Shown here: one piece after another, positions 46,548-56,730 of the stretch | Numbering within the stretch: the stretch's first letter is position 1 | How the letters are laid out: each line of letters starts with the position of its first letter | Assembly (NCBI GenBank): GCA_016704435.1 | Contig: JADJAB010000006.1 | Span: 1 to 64,000 of the forward strand | Direction of reading: 5' to 3' | DNA: 64,000 nt | Source: Rhodobacter sp. | Lineage (GTDB): Bacteria > Pseudomonadota > Alphaproteobacteria > Rhodobacterales > Rhodobacteraceae | Program-made: the position numbers and the translations under genes | The notes under the pieces: generated by a model | Told to the model about the DNA's origin: nothing | The model's input: the letters and a program-made list of their open reading frames with translations, nothing else | The model's database searches: none

Positions 46548-47521
46548 CCGGTCTGCGCCTCCAGCCAGGCGGCGCAGCCGGTCAGCGCGGCGAAGTCGTC
46601 CTCGATCACGGAAACGGCGAAATCCTTTTCCAGAAGATCCACCCGGCGCGGTTCGCGGAATGCCTTGGTCAGGCCGAAAGCGGCGAAATGAGGGGTCATG
46701 GCGCGCGCCATGCCGCCGATCATGTAGATGCCGCCATAAGGCAGGTGGATCAGCGCAAGATCGGCCAGCATCTGCCCCAGGATGCTTGTATAGGCCCGCG
46801 CCGCATGGGTGGCGATCGGGTCGCCGCGGTCCAGTGCCGCCAGCACCTCGGCTGAGCTCAGGCTTTGCGGCTGCCCGGCTTCGGCCGCGGCGAAGGCATG
46901 CAGGTTGGCAAGCCCGCGGCCCGCCAGCACCTCTTCCACGCCGCAATGCGGGATTTCTCCCCGGCTGGACAATAACGCCTCGACAAAGCGCAGCAGCGCC
47001 AGGTCTTCCTGCGACCGCACCGGCATGTTGACATGACCGCATTCCGAGGGCGGCACGATCCGCGTCGCACCGGCGCCATGCACGGGGGCGGCGTTGACGC
47101 CGGTGCCAAGGCCGACCACCAGCATCGGCGCACCCCTGGTGACGGGCCCCGCGATCACCGGGCGCAGCTTTTCCACCGCAATATGGCCCAGTGCATGGCC
47201 CTGCGCCTGTAAATCGTTCAGGATCGCCACCCGATGCGCGCCGGTGGCAGCCGTCAGCTTGTCGGCATCCATCACCCAGTCGAGGTTGGTCATTGTGGCG
47301 ACCCCGTCCTGCACCGGCCCGGCTGCGGCGACGCAGACACCGCTGACGCGAACCCCGGCATCGGCCAGATAGTCGTGCAGCACATGCGCGATGTCCTGCC
47401 CGCGCGCCTTGTACTCGGCGTTGGGAAAGCGGCGGATGCTGTCCTGGCGCACATGCCGGCCCTCGGCCAGTGCGACCCGGGTATTGGTGCCGCCGATATC
47501 GGCAAGGATGGCGAGGGTCAT
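46544..47521 (-). CDS. glk: glucokinase
   Basis: Phosphorylates free glucose with ATP; ROK-unrelated bacterial Glk family, 325 residues. The ATP phosphate-1 motif is LADIGGTNTRVALAEG at the start; ILNDLQAQGHALGHI carries the sugar-contacting Asn-Asp; VVGLGTGVNAAPV, PSECGHVNMPV and YMIGGMARAM complete the fold. It is the third gene of the aglR / beta-glucosidase / glk transcript and provides entry of glucose released by the cytosolic glucosidases into central metabolism. Confidence 0.93.
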   Translation of the reverse strand: MTLAILADIGGTNTRVALAEGRHVRQDSIRRFPNAEYKARGQDIAHVLHDYLADAGVRVSGVCVAAAGPVQDGVATMTNLDWVMDADKLTAATGAHRVAILNDLQAQGHALGHIAVEKLRPVIAGPVTRGAPMLVVGLGTGVNAAPVHGAGATRIVPPSECGHVNMPVRSQEDLALLRFVEALLSSRGEIPHCGVEEVLAGRGLANLHAFAAAEAGQPQSLSSAEVLAALDRGDPIATHAARAYTSILGQMLADLALIHLPYGGIYMIGGMARAMTPHFAAFGLTKAFREPRRVDLLEKDFAVSVIEDDFAALTGCAAWLEAQTG

Positions 47522-47531
47522 GGCCTTGTCC

Positions 47532-48863
47532 TCAGTCGTTCCGCGCCAGCGCCCGCGCCAGCGCGTGATACGAGGATTTGGGTGTGCGCTTCAAGCTGTC
47601 GAAATCGACATGCACCAGACCGAAACGCTTTTCATAGCCGAAGGACCATTCGTAGTTGTCCAGAAGCGACCAGCAGAAATAGCCCTGCACATTGGCGCCA
47701 GCGGCAATCGCGCGCTGCACGGCGGCCAGATGGCGAGAGATGTAGTCGATCCGGGCCGGATCTTCGACCGTGCCTTGCGCCTGTGGCGGCCCGGCCTCGG
47801 CCATGCCGTTCTCGGTGATGTAGATCGGCAGGCCGCGGGCGTGCTCGGCCTGGGTCCGCAAGAGGAATTTCTCCAGCCCCTCGGGGTAGATCTCCCAGCC
47901 CATCTGGGTTTTCGGCAACGGGCCCTCGACTTCGGCATAGTGCGGCCAGGGGCCAGGATCAGGTGCAACCAGCTTGCGGGTGTAATAGTTCAGCCCGCAC
48001 CAGTCGACCGGGGTGCCGATCACCACCATGTCGTCCTGCCAGCCTGCGGGCATATGCGGACCCAGTCCTTCCAGCGCCAGCGCGGGGTATTCGCCGCGGA
48101 AGATCGCGTCGACGAACCAGCGGTTGTAGATCGCGTCATAGCGGGCGGTGGCGGCGGCGGCTTCGGGGCTGGCGTCGGCCGGGTCGGCCCATTCCAGATT
48201 GCACACCGCACCCAGGTTCGGCTGGTCCATGGCGCGCATCGCCTGGATCGCGCGGCCATGCGCCAGAAGGACGTGGTGCATCGCCCGCGCGGTGGCGCGG
48301 ATGTCGCGCACCCCTGGCGCATGGGCGCCAAGGAAATGCGACAGCCAGCCGACGCACCACGGCTCGTTGATCGGAACGACCGACCACAGCCGGTCACCGA
48401 TCCGGGCCAGCAGCACCTCGGCATAATCGGCGAACCAGCCGGCGATGTCGCGGTTGCGCCAGCCGCCCAGGTCGGCCAGCGCCGAGGGCAGTTCCCAATG
48501 ATACAGCGTCAGCGCCGGCTTCAGCCCGCGTTCCACCATGCCGTCGACCAGACGGTCATAGAAATCCAGGCCTTCCATATTGGGCGCGCCGCGGCCGTCG
48601 GGCAGCACACGCGCCCAGCTGGCCGAAAAGCGGTAAGCGTCAAGGTTGGCGCCGGCGATCAGGTCCAGATCGGCGGGCCAGCGGGTGTAATGGTCGCAGG
48701 CCTTCGCCCCGGTCTCGGCCCGCACGACGTTGCCCGGCGTTTCGGCGAAATCGTCCCAATGCGTGCGCCCGGCGCCGCCCTGTCCGTGGCCTTCGATCTG
48801 ATAGGCCGAGGTGGCAGCGCCAAAGAGAAAACCATCGGGAAACTGGGCGCGGGCGGGCAGCAT
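47532..48863 (-). CDS. GH1 beta-glucosidase
   Basis: A cytosolic family 1 glycoside hydrolase of about 443 residues. The acid/base Glu lies in VPINEPWCVGWL and the nucleophile Glu in IYITENGMAEAG; FLFGAATSAYQIEG, LTLYHWELPSAL and CGLNYYTRKLV are family blocks. No signal peptide. ATG 48863 (MLPARAQFPDG) is preferred; a TTG at 48869 is possible. It follows aglR within about 10 bp and precedes glk, so all three form one minus-strand transcript divergent from the alpha-glucoside uptake genes. Confidence 0.93.
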   Translation of the reverse strand: MLPARAQFPDGFLFGAATSAYQIEGHGQGGAGRTHWDDFAETPGNVVRAETGAKACDHYTRWPADLDLIAGANLDAYRFSASWARVLPDGRGAPNMEGLDFYDRLVDGMVERGLKPALTLYHWELPSALADLGGWRNRDIAGWFADYAEVLLARIGDRLWSVVPINEPWCVGWLSHFLGAHAPGVRDIRATARAMHHVLLAHGRAIQAMRAMDQPNLGAVCNLEWADPADASPEAAAATARYDAIYNRWFVDAIFRGEYPALALEGLGPHMPAGWQDDMVVIGTPVDWCGLNYYTRKLVAPDPGPWPHYAEVEGPLPKTQMGWEIYPEGLEKFLLRTQAEHARGLPIYITENGMAEAGPPQAQGTVEDPARIDYISRHLAAVQRAIAAGANVQGYFCWSLLDNYEWSFGYEKRFGLVHVDFDSLKRTPKSSYHALARALARND

Positions 48864-48871
48864 TTGCAAAC

Positions 48872-49900
48872 CTATTGGCGGGGCGCGGGGCCGGTGGACT
48901 GGCCAATGATCAGGTCGGCCTCAAGCAGGCGCTGCGGCACCTGGCCATCCGGCCGGTTGATCAGGTCAAGCAGCATTTCCGCCGCGATCCGTCCGGCCTC
49001 GCGGACCGAAGACCGCGTGGCGGTGAAGATCGGCACATCCTCGCCGTTCTTCATGTAGCTGAGGTCGTCGTCATGGATGATGACGCTGATGTCGCGCCCC
49101 ATCACCAGGCCCTTTTCCTCGATCGCGCGCCGCACGCCCATGCCGGAAATCATCGAGGCGGCCAGAAAGGCGGTGGGCGGATCGGGTCGGGCCAGCATCT
49201 GCAACCCGGCGCGGTGGCCGGCGATCTCGGTCATCTCGCCCGAGGTCATCAGTGCGGGGTCGGCAATTATGCCGCGCGCGGCCAGCGCATCCAGATAGCC
49301 GGTGCGGCGGCGCACCGCGAAATCCATGAACTCCAGCCCGTTGACCAGCGCGATGCGGCGATGGCCGAGATCGAGCAGGAATTCGGTCGCGCGCTGAAAG
49401 GCACGGCGGTTGTTCACATCGACCCAAGGATAGGGGGTTTCGGTGCCGGTCGAGCGGCCATGCACCACGAATGGCAATCCGATCTCGTGCAGAAGCGGGA
49501 TGCGCGGGTCGTTCAGCCGCGGGCCGTGCAGGATGACGCCATCGACATTGCCCTTGGAGCGCAGCGCGCGGTAGGTCGTCGCCTCGTCCGCATCGGGCAC
49601 CACCGACAGCACCATGTCATAGTCGTTGCGCGAATAGGTCTCGCCCGCACCGGCGATGAAATCGGCGAAGATCGGGTTGACGATCTCGTGCCGGGTCGCC
49701 ACCGGGATCACATGGCCCACCGCCATGGCGCGGCCGGTGGCCAGCCGGATGGCGCGGGTGTTCGGCCTGTAGTTGTGCCGCTTGGCCGCCGCCACGACCC
49801 GTTCACGGGTCGCCTCGTTCACCTCGGGGTATCCGTTCAGCGCACGGCTCACCGTCGTGGGCGACAGGCCCAGTATCAAGGCGAGTTCCTTCAGGTTCAT
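48872..49900 (-). CDS. aglR: LacI-family repressor of the alpha-glucoside locus (AglR-like)
   Basis: A 342-residue LacI/GalR regulator. The N-terminal HTH and hinge (LKELALILGLSPTTVSRALN and YRPNTRAIRLATGR) contact DNA; the rest is a periplasmic-binding-like effector domain (VDGVILHGPRLNDPRI, LVNGLEFMDFAVRRR). Start ATG 49900 is chosen because the longer frame to 51616 runs antisense through aglE. It is divergent from aglEFGAK; two matching operator-like 15-mers lie in the gap, one only 12 bp before its own start, so it probably represses both directions. Effector likely an alpha-glucoside or derived sugar. Confidence 0.9.
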   Translation of the reverse strand: MNLKELALILGLSPTTVSRALNGYPEVNEATRERVVAAAKRHNYRPNTRAIRLATGRAMAVGHVIPVATRHEIVNPIFADFIAGAGETYSRNDYDMVLSVVPDADEATTYRALRSKGNVDGVILHGPRLNDPRIPLLHEIGLPFVVHGRSTGTETPYPWVDVNNRRAFQRATEFLLDLGHRRIALVNGLEFMDFAVRRRTGYLDALAARGIIADPALMTSGEMTEIAGHRAGLQMLARPDPPTAFLAASMISGMGVRRAIEEKGLVMGRDISVIIHDDDLSYMKNGEDVPIFTATRSSVREAGRIAAEMLLDLINRPDGQVPQRLLEADLIIGQSTGPAPRQ

Positions 49901-49912
49901 GCGTGGCACGCC

Positions 49913-49927
49913 CAAAACGGTTTCAAT
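49913..49927. promoter_or_regulatory. putative AglR operator, site 1
   Basis: The 15-mer caaaacggtttcaat contains the odd-centred palindrome aaac-g-gttt, the style bound by LacI-family proteins. It lies 12 bp upstream of the aglR start and matches site 2 at 13 of 15 positions. Confidence 0.55.
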
Positions 49928-50066
49928 CGGGCGAACTTTACCCGCTGACATGCCAGAGTCAAAGCCAAAGGATTCCGCCGTGGATCGCCCGGAAGCGGTG
50001 ATTTCATGGCCTGTCACAGCGCTTTGGGTTTGACTCGTCAGGGAGGATCGGCAACTGTGCATCATC

Positions 50067-50081
50067 CAAAGCGGTTTGAAT
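50067..50081. promoter_or_regulatory. putative AglR operator, site 2
   Basis: The 15-mer caaagcggtttgaat has caaa/tttg arms around gcgg. It lies 90 bp upstream of aglE ATG and 154 bp from site 1, close to fifteen helical turns, which would suit looping. Confidence 0.55.
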
Positions 50082-50170
50082 TGATTCTGCGGCCTTGTCC
50101 GCCGAACGATTCGGCCGAGATTGGTTGCTACAGGCCCGCAACAGATGGGCGGGCAGATCGGGAGGAAACT

Positions 50171-51517
50171 ATGAAGACGAAACTCGCCGTCAGCGCCGCC
50201 GCGCTGGCATTTGCCGCAGGTGGTGCCTTTGCCCAGGACCTGAAGTTTCCGGTGGGCGAGGGTGGCTTCAACTGGGACAGCTACAAGGCCTTCGACGAGA
50301 CATACAACCTGGGCGGGCAGACGCTGACCATCTTCGGACCCTGGCGGGGCGAGGACCAGGTGCTGGTCGAAAGCATGCTGGCCTATTACATCGCCGCGAC
50401 CGGGGTGACGGTGAAATACTCGTCCTCGGAGAATTACGAGCAGCAGATCGTCATCGACACCGAAGCCGGCAGCCCGCCCGATATCGCGATCCTGCCGCAG
50501 CCCGGCCTGATCGCCGATCTGGTCAAGAAGGGCTTCGTCACGCCCTTGGGCGATGACACCACGGCCTGGCTGGCCGAGAATTATGCCGCCGGCGAAAGCT
50601 GGGTCGGCCTGGGCTCTTACGCCGGGCCGGACGGGGCAACGGCGCTTTACGCGCTGCCCTACAAGATCGACGTGAAATCGCTGGTCTGGTACAGCCCGGA
50701 AAACTTCGAGGATGCCGGCTACGAAGTGCCGCAGACCATGGAAGAACTGAAGGCGCTGACCGACCAGATCGTCGCCGATGGCGGCACGCCCTGGTGCATT
50801 GGCCTTGGCTCTGGTGGGGCCACCGGCTGGCCTGCGACCGACTGGGTCGAAGACATGATGTTGCGCACGCAGTCGCCGGAAACCTACGACAAGTGGACCA
50901 CCAACGAGTTGGCGTTCAACAGCCCCGAAGTGGTCGCGGCGATCGACGAATTCGGCTATTTCGCCCGCAACGACGCCTATGTCGCCGGCGGGGCCGCTGC
51001 CGTCGCCTCGACCGACTTCCGCGACAGCCCCAAGGGTCTCTTTTCCTCGCCGCCACAGTGCTACATGCACCGCCAGGCCAGCTTCATTCCGTCGTTCTTC
51101 CCCGAAGGCACCCAGGTGCCGCAAGATGCCGACTTTTTCTACTTCCCGGCCTATGCGAGCAAGGATCTGGGCAAGCCGGTTCTGGGCGCGGGCACGCTGG
51201 CCTTCATCACCAAGGATACCGAAGCCAGCCGCGCCTTCATCGAATGGCTGAAGACGCCGATCGCGCATGAGGTCTGGATGGCGCAATCGGGCTTCCTGAC
51301 GCCGCTGAAATCGGCCAATGCCGAGCTTTACGGCAATGCCGCGCTGAAGAAGATGGGCGAGATCCTGTTGAACTCCACCACCTTCCGCTTCGACGGGTCC
51401 GACCTGATGCCGGGTGCGGTGGGTGCGGGCACCTTCTGGACCGGCATGGTCGACTACACCGGCGGCAAGTCGGCGCAAGAGGTGGCCGACGCGATCCAGG
51501 CCAGCTGGCCAAAGTGA
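50171..51517 (+). CDS. aglE: alpha-glucoside ABC transporter, periplasmic binding protein
   Basis: A 448-residue solute-binding protein for maltose, sucrose or trehalose-type alpha-glucosides, family 1 of carbohydrate SBPs. Signal peptide MKTKLAVSAAALAFAAGGAF, cleaved near AFAQD. Typical blocks are LTIFGPWRGEDQVLVESMLA, PPDIAILPQPGLIADLVKKG and MLRTQSPETYDKWTTNELAF. A strong ggagg (50161-50165) precedes ATG 50171. It heads aglEFGAK as in Sinorhizobium meliloti. A double hairpin follows the stop. Confidence 0.95.
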   Translation: MKTKLAVSAAALAFAAGGAFAQDLKFPVGEGGFNWDSYKAFDETYNLGGQTLTIFGPWRGEDQVLVESMLAYYIAATGVTVKYSSSENYEQQIVIDTEAGSPPDIAILPQPGLIADLVKKGFVTPLGDDTTAWLAENYAAGESWVGLGSYAGPDGATALYALPYKIDVKSLVWYSPENFEDAGYEVPQTMEELKALTDQIVADGGTPWCIGLGSGGATGWPATDWVEDMMLRTQSPETYDKWTTNELAFNSPEVVAAIDEFGYFARNDAYVAGGAAAVASTDFRDSPKGLFSSPPQCYMHRQASFIPSFFPEGTQVPQDADFFYFPAYASKDLGKPVLGAGTLAFITKDTEASRAFIEWLKTPIAHEVWMAQSGFLTPLKSANAELYGNAALKKMGEILLNSTTFRFDGSDLMPGAVGAGTFWTGMVDYTGGKSAQEVADAIQASWPK

Positions 51518-51528
51518 CCTGACGCCAT

Positions 51529-51583
51529 GGCCGGGCGTCCCCAGCGCCCGGCCCCGTCGTTCGGCGGCCCCGAGGGGGGCCGC
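51529..51583. promoter_or_regulatory. tandem hairpins between aglE and aglF
   Basis: Two perfect stem-loops: ggccgggcg / cgcccggcc (51529-51537, 51545-51553, 7-base loop) and gcggcccc / ggggccgc (51564-51571, 51576-51583, 4-base loop gagg). Such structures after a binding-protein gene usually protect its mRNA 3' end or attenuate readthrough, raising binding protein over permease. No T-run follows. Confidence 0.65.
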
Positions 51584-51610
51584 GCAGCGTGATCGGAACA
51601 GGAGGGGAAG

Positions 51611-52839
51611 ATGCATCCTGCACTGCAGGCCCTTGTGGTCATTGTCATCGGCGTCGGCGGCTGCGTGGGGTATTTCTACGGCTCCAACCTGATCCTCGAC
51701 AAAGTGATCTTCCCGGCCCGCGGGGCGGATGCGGGGCGCAACATCAACCGGGCCAACATGGTGCGGCCCTGGCTGTTCCTGTTTCCCGCCCTGGCCCTGC
51801 TTTGCCTCTACCTGGCCTATCCGGTCTTCGCGACGGCCTGGCTGTCGCTGTTCGACACCAACGGCGACGGCTCTTTCATCGGCTTCGGCAATTACTCGGC
51901 CATGTTCGCCGAGCCGAAGTTCGTGGAATCGCTGAAAAACAACATGCTGTGGCTGGTCGTGGTGCCGGCCGCCGCCACCGGCTTTGGCCTCTTGGCCGCA
52001 CAGCTGACCGACCGGATCAGATGGGGCAACATCGCCAAGTCGCTGATCTTCATGCCGATGGCGATTTCCTTCGTCGGCGCATCGGTGATCTTCAAGCTGA
52101 TCTATGACAGCCGTGATGCGGCGCTTTCGCAGATCGGCCTCTTGAACGCGCTGTGGATGAAGTTCGACGGCGGCATCGGCTCGTTTCTGCTGTTGCGCGT
52201 GCTGCCCGCAGCGCTGGTGGCCAGCCTTCTGGCTGGCGTGCTCTATGCCGGCTGGCTGGTCATCCGCCCGCTGACCCAGGGCAAGGGTGGCAATTCACTG
52301 ACCATCGCCGGGCGGGCGATCGGTGCGGCCGTCGCGCTGTTCCTGGCCTGGGAGCTGGCGACATGGCTGGTTGGCGTCCTGACCAATGAGCTGCGCTATG
52401 GCAGCCCGCAGGTCTGGCTGCAAAAGCCCTACTGGAACAGCTATTTCCTGATGGCCGTGCTGGTCTGGATTCAGACCGGCTTTGCCATGGTGATCCTGTC
52501 GGCCGCCCTGCGCGGCGTGCCCGAGACACCATCGAGGCCGCGATCGTCGACGGCGCCAACCCGTTCCAGATCTTCTTCAAGATCAAGGTGCCGCAGATCA
52601 TGGGCACCATCGTCGTGGTCTGGACCACGATCACCATCACCGTGCTGAAGGTCTTCGACATCGTGCTGGCGATGACCAATGGCCAGTGGGAGACGCAGGT
52701 GCTGGCCAACTACATGTATGACAAGCTGTTTCGCTCGCTCGACTGGGGCATGGGGTCGGCTTCGGCGATGATCATCATGGCTCTGGTGACGCCGATCCTG
52801 GTCTGGAACGTGTGGAACGCCCGCAAGGAAATGCGGTAA
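51611..52839 (+). CDS. aglF: alpha-glucoside ABC transporter permease AglF, one frameshift
   Basis: First membrane subunit of the transporter, about 409 residues. N-terminal helix (LQALVVIVIGVGGCVGYFYG) precedes the six-helix permease core; WLFLFPALALLCLYLAYPVF is the MalF-like first core helix. One base is missing near 52524: GVPE continues as TIEAAIVDGANPFQIFFKI in the next frame, which is the EAA loop contacting AglK. The restored C-terminus ends WNVWNARKEMR at 52839. SD gaggggaag lies before ATG 51611. Confidence 0.92.
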
Positions 52840-52853
52840 GGGGGGCAGCGGAC

Positions 52854-53990
52854 ATGGACAGCATCGCCGGCAAGAAACCCGCCCTGATGTGGGCCGTGCA
52901 GATCTCGGTCGTGGCGCTGGTGCTGCTCTGGGTCGTGCCGACCTTCGGGCTTCTGGTGTCGTCGTTCCGCACCGGCGACCAGATCGTCAGCTCCGGCTGG
53001 TGGCAGGCGCTGACGGAACAGGAACAGCAGCTCTCGCCAATCCGGGTCGAGGGGGCGGAGGTCGCATTGGACGGCGCCTTCGTGATCGAGGGCAGGCTTT
53101 TCACGTCGGCCACAGACCTCTTGGCCTGGGGCACTTCGTCGGTGCAGCCCAATGCCTACGCCCCCGGTGATACCGCCGATCTGGGCGAGGGTGTCACGCT
53201 GACCGTGCAGGCCGATGGTGCCTATGTGCTGACCTCGCCGGTCACCACGATCGGCACCCGCCTGCCGCGCATCTTCGCCACCGCCTCGACCCCGCCCGAG
53301 TTCACGACACGGAACTATACCAATGTCATCGCCTCGCCGATGGCGGGGCAGTCGATCGGGCAAGCGTTTCTCAACACGCTGACGGTGGCGATACCGGCGA
53401 CGGTGATCCCGATCCTGGTGGCGGCTTTTGCGGCCTATGCGCTGGCCTGGATGGATTTTCCGGGCCGTGCGCTATTGGTGGCCCTTATCGTCGGGCTCTT
53501 GGTGGTGCCTTTGCAACTGGCGCTGATCCCGCTGTTGCAGTTCCATAACTGGATCGGCATCGGCAAGGGCTACCTTGGCATCTGGATGGCCCATACCGGG
53601 TTCGGCCTGCCGCTCGCCATCTATCTCTTGCGCAACTACATGGTCGGCCTGCCGCGCGACATCATCGAGAATGCCAAGGTCGATGGCGCCACCGATTTCC
53701 AGATCTTCACCCGCATCATCCTGCCGCTGTCCTTCCCGGCACTGGCCTCGTTCGCGATCTTCCAGTTCCTCTGGGTCTGGAACGACCTGCTAGTGGCGCT
53801 GATCTTCCTTGGCACCGGCAACGACCAGCAGGTGCTGACCGGCAACCTGGTCAACCTGATGGGGTCGCGCGGCGGCGACTGGGAGATCCTGTCCGCCTCG
53901 GCCTTCGTGTCGATCGCGGTGCCGCTACTGGTGTTCTTCTCGATGCAGCGCTTCCTCGTGCGCGGTCTGCTCGCGGGGTCGGTGAAGTAA
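52854..53990 (+). CDS. aglG: alpha-glucoside ABC transporter permease AglG
   Basis: Second membrane subunit, 378 residues, MalG-like. After the first helix (AVQISVVALVLLWVVPTFGL) there is a ~130-residue periplasmic insert (residues ~45-175) typical of AglG and longer than in MalG. The EAA loop is IIENAKVDGATDFQIFTRII. The C-terminus ends FLVRGLLAGSVK. Its TAA overlaps the aglA ATG (taatg), so it is coupled to the glucosidase. Confidence 0.95.
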   Translation: MDSIAGKKPALMWAVQISVVALVLLWVVPTFGLLVSSFRTGDQIVSSGWWQALTEQEQQLSPIRVEGAEVALDGAFVIEGRLFTSATDLLAWGTSSVQPNAYAPGDTADLGEGVTLTVQADGAYVLTSPVTTIGTRLPRIFATASTPPEFTTRNYTNVIASPMAGQSIGQAFLNTLTVAIPATVIPILVAAFAAYALAWMDFPGRALLVALIVGLLVVPLQLALIPLLQFHNWIGIGKGYLGIWMAHTGFGLPLAIYLLRNYMVGLPRDIIENAKVDGATDFQIFTRIILPLSFPALASFAIFQFLWVWNDLLVALIFLGTGNDQQVLTGNLVNLMGSRGGDWEILSASAFVSIAVPLLVFFSMQRFLVRGLLAGSVK

Positions 53991-55633
53991 TGAGTGAGAT
54001 GTCAAAACCAAGCGGCCACCTGCTGGCCGGCGATGCCGACTGGTGGCGTGGGGCGGTGATCTATCAGATCTACCCCCGCAGCTATCAGGACAGCAACGGC
54101 GACGGGATCGGCGATCTGGCGGGCATTGTCTCTCGCCTTGACCATATCGCCGGTCTCGGAGCCGACGCGATCTGGATCAGTCCGTTCTTCACCTCGCCGA
54201 TGAAGGACTTCGGCTATGACGTTTCGGATTATTGCAACGTCGATCCGATGTTCGGCACCCTGGCCGATTTCGACGCCGTGGTGGCGAAGGCGCATGACCT
54301 GGGCCTGCGGGTGATGATCGACCTGGTGCTGTCGCACACCTCGAACCGCCACCCCTGGTTCCGCGAAAGCCGCGAGGATGCGGCCAATCCGAAGGCCGAC
54401 TGGTACGTCTGGGCCGATGCAAAGCCGGATGGCACGCCGCCCAACAACTGGCTGTCGATCTTCGGCGGCTCGGCCTGGGCCTGGGAAGGCCGGCGCGAGC
54501 AGTATTACCTGCACAATTTCCTGGCCAGCCAGCCCGACCTCAACCTGCATTGCGATGCGGTGCAGGAGGCGCTACTGGACGTCGCGCGGTTCTGGCTGAA
54601 GCGCGGGGTGGACGGGTTCCGGCTGGATACCATCAACTTCTACTTCGCCGACAAATACCTGCGCGACAATCCCAGCCTGCCGAAAGCGCTGCGCAACAAC
54701 ACCATCGCGCCCGCGGTGAACCCCTATAACCACCAGCTGCACCTGTTCGACAAGAACCAGCCGGAGAACCTTGATTTTCTGCGTAAATTCCGCGCCGTGC
54801 TGGACCCGTTCAACGCCGCCGCCGTTGGCGAGGTGGGCGATGCGCAGCGCGGGCTCGAGATCATGGCCGAGTATACCTCGGGCGGCGACAAGGTGCAGAT
54901 GTGCTACCCGTTCGAGATGTTGCAGCCGACCCGGCTGACCGCCGATCTGCTGGTGGAAACGTTCGAGCGGATGACCGCCGTTGCGCCTGATGCCTGGCCC
55001 TGCTGGGCCTATTCCAACCACGATGTCATCCGCCACATCACCCGTTGGGATCTTTCTGATGACGCAGCAAAGGCTTACACAACGCTGTTGATGTGCTTGC
55101 GTGGCTCGCTCTGTCTTTATCAGGGCGAGGAGTTGGGCCTGCCGGAAGTCGATCTGGACTGGGCCGAGCTGAAAGACCCCTATGGCATCGAATTCTGGCC
55201 CGAGTTCAAGGGTCGCGACGGCTGCCGCACCCCGATGGTCTGGATCACCGACAATGCTGCCGGCGGCTTCAGCACCGGCACGCCCTGGCTGCCGGTCAAG
55301 GCGCAGCACCGGCCGCTGTCGGTCGCCGCGCAAGAGGCGAACCCGTCGTCCATGCTGAACCACTACCGCACGGCACTGGCCTTTCGCCGGGCGCATCCGG
55401 TGCTGCGCCATGGCACGATGGAAGGGATCGCCGCCGAAGGCGCCGTCGCGCGCTTCTTGCGGCGGGGGGACGAGACGCTGTTCTGCGCCTTCAACCTGGG
55501 CGACAGCCCGGCGAAGGTCAGCCTGCCCGACGGGCGGTGGCAGACGGTTGGACAAGACCTTGGCAGCGTCACGCCCGACGGTCGCAGCATCGTGCTGCCG
55601 GCCTGGGGCGTCATGCTGGCCATGGCGGCCTGA
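53990..55633 (+). CDS. aglA: GH13 alpha-glucosidase AglA
   Basis: A cytosolic 547-residue alpha-glucosidase of the oligo-1,6-glucosidase / AglA branch. Conserved region I reads VMIDLVLSHTSNRHPWF, region II GVDGFRLDTINFYF with nucleophile Asp 213, region III VGEVGD with the acid Glu, region IV YSNHDVIRHITRW. No signal peptide. It hydrolyses imported maltose, sucrose or related sugars to glucose, which glk phosphorylates. ATG overlaps the aglG stop; aglK follows after 11 bp. Confidence 0.95.
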   Translation: MSEMSKPSGHLLAGDADWWRGAVIYQIYPRSYQDSNGDGIGDLAGIVSRLDHIAGLGADAIWISPFFTSPMKDFGYDVSDYCNVDPMFGTLADFDAVVAKAHDLGLRVMIDLVLSHTSNRHPWFRESREDAANPKADWYVWADAKPDGTPPNNWLSIFGGSAWAWEGRREQYYLHNFLASQPDLNLHCDAVQEALLDVARFWLKRGVDGFRLDTINFYFADKYLRDNPSLPKALRNNTIAPAVNPYNHQLHLFDKNQPENLDFLRKFRAVLDPFNAAAVGEVGDAQRGLEIMAEYTSGGDKVQMCYPFEMLQPTRLTADLLVETFERMTAVAPDAWPCWAYSNHDVIRHITRWDLSDDAAKAYTTLLMCLRGSLCLYQGEELGLPEVDLDWAELKDPYGIEFWPEFKGRDGCRTPMVWITDNAAGGFSTGTPWLPVKAQHRPLSVAAQEANPSSMLNHYRTALAFRRAHPVLRHGTMEGIAAEGAVARFLRRGDETLFCAFNLGDSPAKVSLPDGRWQTVGQDLGSVTPDGRSIVLPAWGVMLAMAA

Positions 55634-55644
55634 GGGAGGGACTT

Positions 55645-56730
<1,086 letters not shown>

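Noticed and set aside
48872..51616. 914-residue minus-strand frame
   Set aside because: Only the part up to 49900 is LacI-like; the rest is antisense to aglE.
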